Shown: positions 32,798 to 40,567 of the stretch, piece by piece | How positions within the stretch are numbered: the first letter of the stretch is position 1 | Layout: each line of letters opens with the position of its first letter | Assembly (NCBI GenBank): GCA_022071955.1 | Contig: JAJVIM010000043.1 | Coordinates: forward strand, 1 to 64,000 | From: Anaerolineae bacterium | GTDB lineage: Bacteria; Chloroflexota; Anaerolineae; 4572-78; J111 | DNA length: 64,000 nt | Direction of reading: 5' to 3' | Notes under the pieces: model-generated | Databases searched by the model: none | Told to the model about the DNA's origin: nothing | Seen by the model: the letters and a program-made list of their open reading frames with translations, nothing else | Made by a program: the position numbers and the translations under genes

Positions 32798-33796
32798 CTA
32801 AACCTGCACAAAGAATGGCGTTTGGGCCGGATGATCCAGCAGCCCGGCCAGTTCGTCATCGAGCCGGAAAAAGGTAAACGATGCGCCGGCCATTTCCATT
32901 GAAGTGGCGTACTCGCCCACGTAGGCCCGATGCACGGTCAGTTCGCGCTCGGTGAACATTTGGTGGACTTTGCGGTACATCACGTACAGCTCTTCCGGCG
33001 GGGTTGCACCCAGGCCATTCACCATTACTGCCAGCCGGTCGCCGGTTGCGGGTTGCATATCGTCCAGAATGGCGGTGGCCATGCGCTCGGCGATTTCATC
33101 GGCGGTTTGCAGCTTTTCGCGCTTCATGCCGGGTTCGCCGTGAATGCCCATGCCAATTTCCATTTCGTCGTCGCCAATGGTAAAGGTGGGTTTGCCGGCC
33201 AGCGGCACGGTGCATGGCGAGAGCGCCACGCCCATGGTGCGAATATTGGCCAGCGCCCGCTCGGCAATTTCTACCACCTCATCCAGCGAGCCGCCCTGGT
33301 CGGCCTTGGCGCCGGCCACTTTAAAGGCAAAAACCATGCCGGCCACGCCGCGCCGCCGTCCGGCTTCCGCCGGCGGAGCCGAAGCCACATCGTCTTTTAC
33401 CAGCACGGTGCGCACCTCAATGTCTTCCATATCGGCCATTTCAGCGGCCATGTCAAAGTTCATTACGTCGCCGCCGTAGTTGCCGTAAATGTAGACCACG
33501 CCTTTGCCGCCGTGGATGCGTTTGGTCACTTCAAACATCTGGTCGGCGCTGGGCGAGGCAAAAACGTCGCCCACGGCGCAGCCATCGAGCATGCCTTTGC
33601 CCACGTAGCCCAAAAATACGGGCAGGTGGCCGGAGCCGCCGCCGGTGGCCAGCGCCACTTTGCCTTCTACCGGCGAATCGGCGCGCACAATGCAGTGCAG
33701 GTCGCCTTCAAAATCGAGCTGGTCCGGGTGCGCTTTGACCAGCCCTTCAAGCATTTCAGGTACAAAATCTGCGGGTTTATTGATTATTTTCTTCAT
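32798..33796 (-). CDS. DhaK-type kinase subunit (dihydroxyacetone/tetrulose kinase)
   Basis: A 332-residue substrate-binding subunit. Glycine-rich ATGGGSGHLP and VYIYGNYGGDVMNFDMA are conserved, and H219 in GMGIHGEPG is the histidine that forms the hemiaminal bond with the ketone substrate. It phosphorylates short ketoses such as dihydroxyacetone. Ribosome site AAAGGAG (33804-33810) belongs to the conserved repeat-tail motif. Its place between MtnK and the ABC importer suggests that a triose or tetrulose is released from the imported sugar. Confidence 0.92.
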   Translation of the reverse strand: MKKIINKPADFVPEMLEGLVKAHPDQLDFEGDLHCIVRADSPVEGKVALATGGGSGHLPVFLGYVGKGMLDGCAVGDVFASPSADQMFEVTKRIHGGKGVVYIYGNYGGDVMNFDMAAEMADMEDIEVRTVLVKDDVASAPPAEAGRRRGVAGMVFAFKVAGAKADQGGSLDEVVEIAERALANIRTMGVALSPCTVPLAGKPTFTIGDDEMEIGMGIHGEPGMKREKLQTADEIAERMATAILDDMQPATGDRLAVMVNGLGATPPEELYVMYRKVHQMFTERELTVHRAYVGEYATSMEMAGASFTFFRLDDELAGLLDHPAQTPFFVQV

Positions 33797-33886
33797 CGGC
33801 TTTCTCCTTTGAAATAGGCTTCAGGAGTCAGGAGTTAGGAATTAGGATACTCCCGCTCCGGTTTCTAAAAATTTTGCGAATTACGA

Positions 33887-33933
33887 GTAGGTTGGGCTTG
33901 TAACCCGACGGTCACTCTGCAAACGTGACCTGC
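33887..33933 (-). repeat. Composite dispersed repeat with two stem-loops, copy B
   Basis: A diverged copy of 6626-6672 (GTAGGTTGGGCTTGTAACCC then GACGGTCACTCTGCAAACG), lying between the MtnK-like and DhaK genes on the minus strand. The gap also holds GGAGTCAGGAGTTAGGA-type short repeats (33822-33846). Confidence 0.7.
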
Positions 33934-33937
33934 TCGT

Positions 33938-35200
33938 CTATACCGCAACATCTCCGGTTTCTTCTAAAACGATGCCGATCAGGTCATCGACGCCGGTAAT
34001 GGATTTGCGTTCCAGCACCCAGCGTTTGCCAATTCTGATTGCCAGCCGCTCGGCGATGGCCCGTTTTTCCGGGTTGGCGATGCTGGTCAGGTCCCACACG
34101 CTGACAATGCCCATCATTCGCCGCAAAAATTTAACTCCGCCGTGGCCGGCCGTTTCCTGCAACAGCCGCTGAATATACCGGCGGCGGTATTCGGCAAAGG
34201 CATCCTGCCCGCCGGGGAAGTCCCAATATTTTTCGGGGACAAGCTCGCCGCGATTGTTGTTGACCCAGGTTTCATCAAATTTGCGGGCAAAGTTGTTCCA
34301 GATGTCGCGGATCATATCCAGCAGGTAGGCCTGGTACGCTTCCCGTTTTTGCGGGTCCGGCGTGTGGCCGTAGTGCGACAGGTAATTCAGCACAATGTTT
34401 TGCAGCACCGCGCCGATGTCGTAGGCCATCGGGCCAAAAAAGGCAAACTCGGGGTCGATAACGCGGGTATCGCTGCCGTTCAGCATAATCGAGCCGGTGT
34501 GCAGGTCGGCGTGAATGAGCGCCTCGCCGTGGTTCACGTAGGCTTCTTTCATTTCGGCGATGGCAATTTTCAGCGCACCGTCCGCCCGAACCGCCTGCAC
34601 CATATCATCAACCAGCGGATTCCAGTTATTTTCCGGCGACTCCATGTAGGGGTTGGTGTACACAAAATCTTCCTGCAACTTGCGCAGGTGCTCATTAACA
34701 AACGTGGCCTGGAGTTCTTTTTTGGCCGGACCGCTCAAATAAAGGTCAGAAGTGAAAAACAGCACGTTGACCAAAAATGTTGAGATGTGGTCGGCAAAGG
34801 CGGGGTAGTGGTTGCGGGCAACCAATCCTTTGCGCATAATTTCGTGGTGGCGCAGGTACTCCATCACCACCAGCGACATCTCTTCGTCAAAATCGTACAC
34901 CTGCGGAGCCAGGCCGGGGGCCAGTTCGTTGTGTTTGAGCAGCGCCTGGGTTTCGTAGCGCATGCGCTCGCGGGTTAGCGGCCACGAGTCGCCGGCCACC
35001 CGCAAAAAGGGCAGCGCCTGCTTCAAAATCACCGCTTCGGCGGGGTTGGCTTCGTTTTCAACAATAAAAACCAGGTTCAAATTGCCATCGCCAACCTCTT
35101 TCACCGAGAGCCGGTCAAAGCTGGAAAAAACTTTCTCCATCAACGGGCGTTGCTTGATAAACGGAATAATGGCGGATTCGTCTAAAGGATGGTAGGTCAT
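33938..35200 (-). CDS. MtnK-like sugar kinase (5-methylthioribose kinase family)
   Basis: A 420-residue protein of the APH/choline-kinase fold. The catalytic loop HADLHTGS (H230-S237) and metal-binding IDPEFAFFGPMAYDIG (from I248) are the characteristic MtnK sequences; VKEVGDGNLNLVFIV is the glycine-rich loop. MtnK phosphorylates methylthioribose at C1 in methionine salvage, and close homologues act on 5-deoxyribose. The ATG overlaps the MtnA stop by one base. The rest of methionine salvage (MtnB, MtnD, MtnX) is absent, so a modified pentose is likely but its identity is open. Confidence 0.9.
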   Translation of the reverse strand: MTYHPLDESAIIPFIKQRPLMEKVFSSFDRLSVKEVGDGNLNLVFIVENEANPAEAVILKQALPFLRVAGDSWPLTRERMRYETQALLKHNELAPGLAPQVYDFDEEMSLVVMEYLRHHEIMRKGLVARNHYPAFADHISTFLVNVLFFTSDLYLSGPAKKELQATFVNEHLRKLQEDFVYTNPYMESPENNWNPLVDDMVQAVRADGALKIAIAEMKEAYVNHGEALIHADLHTGSIMLNGSDTRVIDPEFAFFGPMAYDIGAVLQNIVLNYLSHYGHTPDPQKREAYQAYLLDMIRDIWNNFARKFDETWVNNNRGELVPEKYWDFPGGQDAFAEYRRRYIQRLLQETAGHGGVKFLRRMMGIVSVWDLTSIANPEKRAIAERLAIRIGKRWVLERKSITGVDDLIGIVLEETGDVAV

Positions 35201-36336
35201 TATTTGGATTCCTGTGGGTTATTTCGTTTCTCGGGGAAGAGCGCCAGCACGCCGGCTTCGGAGGCCGGGCAAATGCCCCGTTCGGTAATCAGCCCGGTTA
35301 CCAGCCGGGCCGGCGTCACGTCAAACGCATAGTTGGCCACGGCGCTGTTTTCCGGGGTGAGCAGCACCTCAACAATCTCGTCGTTGTGCAGCCCCTGCAT
35401 GTATTTTACCTCGGTGGCGTCTCGTTGTTCAATGGGGATGTCTTTCACGCCGTCCCGCTTTTCCCAATCAAAACTGGATGACGGCAGCGCCACATAAAAC
35501 GGCACGCCGTTGTCGTGGGCGGCCAGCGCCTTGAGATAGGTGCCAATTTTGTTGGCCACGTCGCCGGTGTACAGGGTGCGGTCTGTGCCCACAATCACCA
35601 TGTCTACCTGGCCGTGCTGCATCAGGTGGCCGCCCACGTTATCGGCGATGACGGTGTGCGGCACGCCATGCTGGCCCAGTTCCCAGGCCGTCAGGCGAGC
35701 GCCCTGGTTGCGCGGCCGGGTTTCATCAACCCAAACATGCACGTCGATGCCGTCATCGTGCGCGGCGTAAATTGGCGCGGTGGCCGAGCCGTAATCGACA
35801 AAAGCCAGCCAGCCGGCGTTGCAGTGGGTGAGCACATTAACCGGCGCGCCGCCTTTTTTGGCGCTGATCTCTTTGATGATAGCTTTGCCGTGCTCGCCCA
35901 GGCGGCGGCAGTATTCGGCATCTTCATCGGCGATGGTTTGAGCCACATGCAGCGCTGTTTCAATCATAACCTCGATGTCCGGCCCGGCCTGCTCGATGGC
36001 GGCCAACTGGCGTTTGACGGCCCATTCCAGGTTGACGGCGGTGGGGCGGGTGGCCCGCAGCCTGTCGCCGGCGTTTTTCAGATCGGCCATAAATGCCTGC
36101 ATCGATGTTCGGGGCGCAGACAGGGCAGCCAGATACATGCCAAATCCGGCGGTGGCCCCAATTAGTCCGGCGCCGCGCACGTGCATATCTTTAATGGCCA
36201 CGGCCACATCTTCAACCGTTTTGAGATCTTCGATGACAAAGCGGTAGGGCAGAAACCGTTGTTCGATGATCTGCACAATGGCGGGGTTGCTTTCATGCAA
36301 CCAGATGGTACGACGATGTTTTCCATTCACATTCAT
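35200..36336 (-). CDS. MtnA-like aldose-1-phosphate isomerase
   Basis: A 378-residue protein of the eIF2B-related isomerase family. Key motifs are MHVRGAGLIGATAGFG (usual VRGAPAIG), ATRPTAVNLEWA, catalytic C172 in LTHCNAGWLA, DETRPRNQGARLTAWEL and D252 in VGTDRTLYTGDVANKIGT. MtnA turns methylthioribose-1-phosphate into methylthioribulose-1-phosphate; relatives use 5-deoxyribose-1-phosphate or ribose-1,5-bisphosphate. Coupled to the MtnK-like kinase, it would give a ketose-1-phosphate for cleavage. No class II aldolase is nearby, unlike known 5-deoxyribose clusters. Confidence 0.9.
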   Translation of the reverse strand: MNVNGKHRRTIWLHESNPAIVQIIEQRFLPYRFVIEDLKTVEDVAVAIKDMHVRGAGLIGATAGFGMYLAALSAPRTSMQAFMADLKNAGDRLRATRPTAVNLEWAVKRQLAAIEQAGPDIEVMIETALHVAQTIADEDAEYCRRLGEHGKAIIKEISAKKGGAPVNVLTHCNAGWLAFVDYGSATAPIYAAHDDGIDVHVWVDETRPRNQGARLTAWELGQHGVPHTVIADNVGGHLMQHGQVDMVIVGTDRTLYTGDVANKIGTYLKALAAHDNGVPFYVALPSSSFDWEKRDGVKDIPIEQRDATEVKYMQGLHNDEIVEVLLTPENSAVANYAFDVTPARLVTGLITERGICPASEAGVLALFPEKRNNPQESK

Positions 36337-36400
36337 ATCATTTTTCCTGGACTAAAAGTTACTACGGGCAAACAGGAGACAGGCGTGCCGGGCAATAATA

Positions 36401-37267
36401 TCAAAACATCTTTGGCAGCAAAGCATCCCAGATCAGTTTTTCATTATGGATGGCGGTATCGATATTATTGAGGGCAACAATAACGTAGAGGGCATCGGCG
36501 ATGCTCATCTGCGCTATGCGAGAGGCGATGGCTTCAATCCGGGCTTCGCGGGCAACACTCAGCAGGGTCACGTCGGCATATTTGGTAATGGGCGATTGAG
36601 CATTGCCGGTAATACAAATGGTAGCAACACCGTTACTTTTGGCTTGCTTCAAGGTGTAAACCGGGTCTTTGGAGCTGCCAGACTGGGAAATGCCGATGAC
36701 AACATCACCGGGTTGGAGCAGGGCCACTTCCATCAATTGCAGGTAGGAATCTGTTTGGGCTTTGCAGTTGAGGCCCAGCCGCATGAGCATGTTGTACATG
36801 CCCTGCACAATGGGGATTGAAGTGCCAACCCCCACAATCAAAATTTGCCTGGCGTTTTGTAACAGCCTGATGGCTTGCACCAAAGCCTGTTCATCCAGCA
36901 CTTCAAGGGTATCATACAAAGCCTGAATATTTGAGATGAAAACTTTACGGGCGATGACTGCCGGAGGGTCGTCCTCGGCCAGGTCATCGTGAATTACCTG
37001 CGTGGGGCTGGTCAGGTCTCGCGCAACGGATAGTTTGAGATCAATGTATCCCTGAAAGCCGGCGTTTCGGCAAAACCGAAGTACTGTGGTATCGCTAACG
37101 CCGCACGCCTGCGCCACCTGGGCCATTGACAGCGCCATAATTTTTTCCGGCTGCTGCATAACCCAGTTGGCCACGCGCGCTTCTGAAGCGGCCAGGGTAG
37201 GCAGCTTGGTGCGTATCCGGGTGAGTGAGTTGATTGAGGTGCTTGCTGAGTGGTCAGTAGATTGCAC
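36401..37267 (-). CDS. RpiR-family regulator (HTH plus SIS)
   Basis: A 288-residue regulator with an N-terminal HTH_6 domain (MAQVAQACGVSDTTVLRFCRNAGFQGYIDLKLSVA) and a C-terminal SIS sugar-phosphate-binding domain (ILIVGVGTSIPIVQGMYNML ... VVIGISQSGSSKDP). The start is a GTG with AAAGGA eight bases upstream. It is the first gene of the long minus-strand operon and is expected to sense a sugar phosphate made in the pathway. A good promoter and a 19-bp imperfect palindrome lie just upstream, consistent with autoregulation. Confidence 0.92.
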   Translation of the reverse strand: MQSTDHSASTSINSLTRIRTKLPTLAASEARVANWVMQQPEKIMALSMAQVAQACGVSDTTVLRFCRNAGFQGYIDLKLSVARDLTSPTQVIHDDLAEDDPPAVIARKVFISNIQALYDTLEVLDEQALVQAIRLLQNARQILIVGVGTSIPIVQGMYNMLMRLGLNCKAQTDSYLQLMEVALLQPGDVVIGISQSGSSKDPVYTLKQAKSNGVATICITGNAQSPITKYADVTLLSVAREARIEAIASRIAQMSIADALYVIVALNNIDTAIHNEKLIWDALLPKMF

Positions 37268-37305
37268 GCATCACATCCTTTGTGGTGGTACAACTGCAAC
37301 ATAAC

Positions 37306-37324
37306 TTATAATGTGATATTACAA
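37306..37324. promoter_or_regulatory. Imperfect palindrome TTATAATGTGATATTACAA, candidate RpiR operator
   Basis: Seven-base arms (TTATAAT / ATTACAA, one mismatch) around a five-base centre lie at the expected transcription start of the RpiR gene, immediately after its -10 box. Confidence 0.5.
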
Positions 37325-37328
37325 CAGG

Positions 37329-37357
37329 ACTATAATACAGGCTGTTATCGTTGTCAA
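37329..37357 (-). promoter_or_regulatory. Sigma70-type promoter of the RpiR-to-RLP operon
   Basis: On the minus strand TTGACA (37352-37357), 17 bases, TATAGT (37329-37334). This is a full-consensus -35 and a five-of-six -10 at ideal spacing, about 60 bases before the GTG start. Confidence 0.65.
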
Positions 37358-37469
37358 ATTAATCCGGGTGGGTTGTAACCGGGCTTTGTTCAAAATTGTG
37401 TGCCGTCTTTCTGTTTTTTCAACAGATGTGATACACTGGCGGCAGCCATTTTCTACCGGAGATATGATT

Positions 37470-38159
37470 GTGAGTGTTGTGGATACTATCGCAGCCGCGT
37501 TGGGTGAAACAGAGTCGACGCCGGTTAAAACGATTGGCCGGCTGGTGCGGGTTATCGGCGAGGAGCGCGCTCAGGCGCTGCTGGAAGAAACGCTGAAACT
37601 GGAAGCCGGCGACGGTATGCTGACCGAGGACGGCCAGCGGCGGCGCACCCCCGGCGGAACGTTTTTCAAACTGGCCAAAGAGCGCCTTTCGACGCGGGAG
37701 CGGGGTAAGGTGTTTGGCCCGCCCCCCAAACCCAAAGCGGCCACCCCCAAAAAGCCGGTCGCTCCTCTTAGTTGGGAAGATTTGCTGCCGGTTGTGACAG
37801 ATCTGTTGGCCAACCCACCCCAAGGAGTAGCACACAAGATGAAACTGACCGTGATTGGCAAACCTGGTAAAATCATTGAAAAGGGTGAAATGGTTTTGAC
37901 CAGCCTGCAAAGCGGCCCGGCGCCCAGCCTGCCCAAAGGGTTGCCCAACCTGCCCGCCGAACCGACCATCACCCTGGTTTTTATTGCAGCCAAACAGTGG
38001 CGCAAAGTTCAGCCGGCGTTGCAGGCTGACCCCAGTGACCGGATGATTGTTGAAGGTTTCCCCGTGCTTGATAAACGAATCAAAGGTGGCACATTATGCC
38101 TGTACGCCCAAAGCGTAACCACAATTGGCATGCAGCGGGCCAAACGCGATGCGGGCTGA
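37470..38159 (+). CDS. PHAX RNA-binding-domain protein
   Basis: A 229-residue protein from the GTG at 37470, which has GGAGA seven bases upstream; an ATG at 37464 in frame is too close to it. The first 75 residues match the PHAX RNA-binding domain, named after the eukaryotic phosphorylated adapter for RNA export, with the hallmark DGQRRRTPGGTFFKLAKERLS. A Pro/Lys-rich linker follows, then a C-terminal domain (MKLTVIGKPGKIIEKGEM ... LVFIAAKQW) of unknown role. Bacterial members are uncharacterised, but the domain suggests single-stranded RNA binding. It is convergent with the DRL-like gene (9 bases apart). Confidence 0.8.
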   Translation: MSVVDTIAAALGETESTPVKTIGRLVRVIGEERAQALLEETLKLEAGDGMLTEDGQRRRTPGGTFFKLAKERLSTRERGKVFGPPPKPKAATPKKPVAPLSWEDLLPVVTDLLANPPQGVAHKMKLTVIGKPGKIIEKGEMVLTSLQSGPAPSLPKGLPNLPAEPTITLVFIAAKQWRKVQPALQADPSDRMIVEGFPVLDKRIKGGTLCLYAQSVTTIGMQRAKRDAG

Positions 38160-38168
38160 GTAGCCCTT

Positions 38169-39458
38169 TTATTTCCACATGGCGTCCTGCTGCCGGCGCA
38201 GTTTAACCACCGTGCTGTTTTCATCGAGCGCCACATCGGCCCAGGTGACCACCTGCCCCTGCGAAACCGGACGCACCATTGTTGCGCCGGGAGCCAGCCC
38301 CACTGGCAGCGCGTTCAGCGCGCGCACTTCTCCGGCCCGATCCATCACCCCGTGGGTGGTGTAGCCGCCAAAATCGTCGAGCCTATCGCCGGGGCGTAAA
38401 TTGCGCTTGGCTACGGTCATGATGTCGGCCACCGGTTCATCAAGCGGAACCAGCCACGGCTGGCGGTACAGGTGGGCTTGCGCAATGGAAATTGGCGCTT
38501 CCAGAAACCACAGATGGTAGGGCCGGAAAAAGGTGAAGTAGTTACCCCGGCCCACTTTGAGATAATTCAGATCGGCGGCAATGCGCTCATCCACAATGCG
38601 TACGGTAATAAACACACCGCCGGCCATTGAACTGCCCTGCACAAAATCTATCGCGCCGGGAAATCTGGTAATCCCTCCATCTTCTTCCAAAGCGAAGATT
38701 TGCGACACCGTTTCCGGCGTTGCTTCCGGGCCGATCATGCCGCGCTGCATTGGCGTGAAGCCGGTGGCGTTGGCCGCGCAGGCCATCTCGAACATGGTTT
38801 TGGTGCCGTCCACGTAGCTGGCCACCTGAAACGGGTCTTTATCCTGCTTTTTGGCCGACTCGGCCACGGTGTCCGGAGTGGCAGCGGGGTTGAGCGGGTT
38901 GTTTTTGCCCTTGCCGGCCACAATGACTTCGTAGCCCATGCTCGCCACAAAATCATATAATTCCATCAGGCAGCCTGGTTCATCGCCGGAGGAGACGCTG
39001 TACAGCACGCCGGCCCGCCGGGCCAGCCGGTGCAGAATATGGCCCACGGTTACATCGGCTTCAATATTGACCAGCACCACATCTTTGCCGTGCTCGATGC
39101 AGGCCAGGGCTGTTTCTGCGCCAATGGCCGGTGAGTAAGTGACATCGGCCACAATGTCCACCGCCTCAAGCTGAGCCAGCAGCCGCACGTCGCCGCAGAC
39201 CACCCGCTTGCCGGCCGCCAGCGCATCCAGCGCCGGGCCAACCGCCGCGGCTTCCACCAGCTGATCGCGCTTGATGCCGGCGGCCAGAAAAGCGCTCACC
39301 GCCGCGCCGGTATCCGCATCGGCCAGGGCGATGAGTTCCATGCCGGGCACGTGTTTCATGGCGGCCACAAAGCCGCTGCCCATCCAGCCGGCCCCGCTGG
39401 AACCCACCCGAATGGGATTGCCGGCGGCCTGTCGTTTTAAGAGTTCCTGTCGAATCAT
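38169..39458 (-). CDS. SAF-domain oxidoreductase, DXR-II/DRL or homoserine-dehydrogenase-like
   Basis: A 429-residue protein with an N-terminal NAD(P) Rossmann fold (IRVGSSGAGWMGSGFVAAM), a central domain (SSGDEPGCLMELYDFVASMGYEVIVAGKG) and a C-terminal SAF-like domain (VAKRNLRPGDRLDDFGG). This architecture matches the family containing DRL, the alternative 1-deoxyxylulose-5-phosphate reductoisomerase of Brucella, and related sugar-acid oxidoreductases annotated as homoserine dehydrogenase-like. In a transketolase/sugar-kinase operon a catabolic oxidation or oxido-isomerisation is more likely than isoprenoid synthesis. It is the last gene of the GntR-led operon. Confidence 0.8.
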   Translation of the reverse strand: MIRQELLKRQAAGNPIRVGSSGAGWMGSGFVAAMKHVPGMELIALADADTGAAVSAFLAAGIKRDQLVEAAAVGPALDALAAGKRVVCGDVRLLAQLEAVDIVADVTYSPAIGAETALACIEHGKDVVLVNIEADVTVGHILHRLARRAGVLYSVSSGDEPGCLMELYDFVASMGYEVIVAGKGKNNPLNPAATPDTVAESAKKQDKDPFQVASYVDGTKTMFEMACAANATGFTPMQRGMIGPEATPETVSQIFALEEDGGITRFPGAIDFVQGSSMAGGVFITVRIVDERIAADLNYLKVGRGNYFTFFRPYHLWFLEAPISIAQAHLYRQPWLVPLDEPVADIMTVAKRNLRPGDRLDDFGGYTTHGVMDRAGEVRALNALPVGLAPGATMVRPVSQGQVVTWADVALDENSTVVKLRRQQDAMWK

Positions 39459-39510
39459 CTATCAACATCTTTCTTTTTACAGGGGTGCGCAAGGCGTAAT
39501 TATTTTGAGT

Positions 39511-39573
39511 AAGGGCGCTTCGCGAAGCGCCCCTACATTCGCAGATTCGCGGCTTCGTTCATTTTCAGAGGAG
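39511..39573 (+). repeat. Dispersed palindromic repeat with RBS-like tail, copy 2
   Basis: GGGCGCTTCGCGAAGCGCCC (39513-39532) is a perfect 20-bp palindrome, followed by CTACATTCGCAGATTCGCGG and a TTCATTTTCAGAGGAG tail (39558-39573). It lies between the transketolase and DRL-like genes, in opposite orientation to both, so here the tail is not used as a ribosome site. Confidence 0.8.
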
Positions 39574-39598
39574 TCAATTACGGATTACGCATTTCGTA

Positions 39599-40567
39599 TT
39601 ATTTTTTGGCTGCCAAAACCGCTTTCGCCGCCGAATAAATATCCTCAGCGGTGAGGTGGTATTTTTTGAGCAGATCGTTCGGATCGCCGGATTCAACGTA
39701 AGTATCGGCCAGCCCGACAAAACGCATCGGCACCGGCTGGTTTTCGGCCACCACCCGGGCGATGTTGGCCCCCACCCCGCCGTGCAGCAGGTGCTCCTCC
39801 GCCGAAACAATGGCCCCGGTCTCGCGCGCCGCGGCAGTGATGGCCGCCACATCGAGCGGGCGGATAGTGTGCAAATCGAGCACGCGGGCCTCGATGCCGT
39901 CATCGGCCAGCATCGCCGCCGCATCCAGCGCGGCCGCCACCATAATTCCGTTGCCAATGATCGTCAGATCGCGGCCCTGGCGCACCGTGTTGGCTTTGCC
40001 AATTTCAAAGGGGCAGTCATCCATTGGATAAATGTGGGGCATGCCCACCCGGCTGGAACGCAGAAAGACCGGCCCAACGTGGTCGGTGGCGGCTTTAACG
40101 GCGGCGTGCATGCTGGCCGGGTCGCTGGGTACCAAAATGGTCATCGTTGGCAGGCCGCCCATCAGCGCCAAATCTTCGATGCCCATTTGGGTGGGGCCGT
40201 CTTTGCCCAATGTGATGCCGCCGTGGCTGCCCAGAATTTTGGCGTTGATGTTCGACATGGCCACCGCCAGCCGAATCTGGTCGTAGGCGTTGCACAGCAA
40301 AAACGAGGAAAAGCTGGTGATCCACGGAATGAAGCCGGCGTTTTCCAGCCCCGCGCCAATGCCCACCAGATTGCTTTCGGCAATGCCGATGTTGAAGAAT
40401 CGTTCCGGGAAGGCTTTGCGCACGGTATCGGCTTTGGTGCTGTTGGCCAGATCACCATCGAGCACCACCACCCGCGGATTCTCGGTGACAACCTTCAGCA
40501 AGGCATCGCCAAAAACATCGCGCAGGGGCTTGCTGGCTTTCAATCCCGCTCTGCTACCGAGTTCCAT
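39599..40567 (-). CDS. Transketolase-like C-terminal subunit
   Basis: A 322-residue protein with the pyrimidine-binding (TPP) and C-terminal transketolase domains: FFNIGIAESNLVGIGAGL carries the catalytic glutamate, GSHGGITLGKDGPTQMGIEDLALM binds phosphate/TPP, and the end is the transketolase C domain. It overlaps the N-terminal subunit gene by 14 bases. Split transketolases in sugar operons are often specialised; apulose-4-phosphate transketolase is a known two-subunit example. It would transfer a two-carbon unit from a ketose to an aldose phosphate. Confidence 0.9.
   Translation of the reverse strand: MELGSRAGLKASKPLRDVFGDALLKVVTENPRVVVLDGDLANSTKADTVRKAFPERFFNIGIAESNLVGIGAGLENAGFIPWITSFSSFLLCNAYDQIRLAVAMSNINAKILGSHGGITLGKDGPTQMGIEDLALMGGLPTMTILVPSDPASMHAAVKAATDHVGPVFLRSSRVGMPHIYPMDDCPFEIGKANTVRQGRDLTIIGNGIMVAAALDAAAMLADDGIEARVLDLHTIRPLDVAAITAAARETGAIVSAEEHLLHGGVGANIARVVAENQPVPMRFVGLADTYVESGDPNDLLKKYHLTAEDIYSAAKAVLAAKK

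Noticed and set aside
33938..36336. Considered as an ordinary methionine-salvage mtnKA pair.
   Set aside because: No mtnB, mtnD, mtnX or mtnE in the window; neighbours are sugar import and kinase genes. Kept as MtnK/MtnA-like only.
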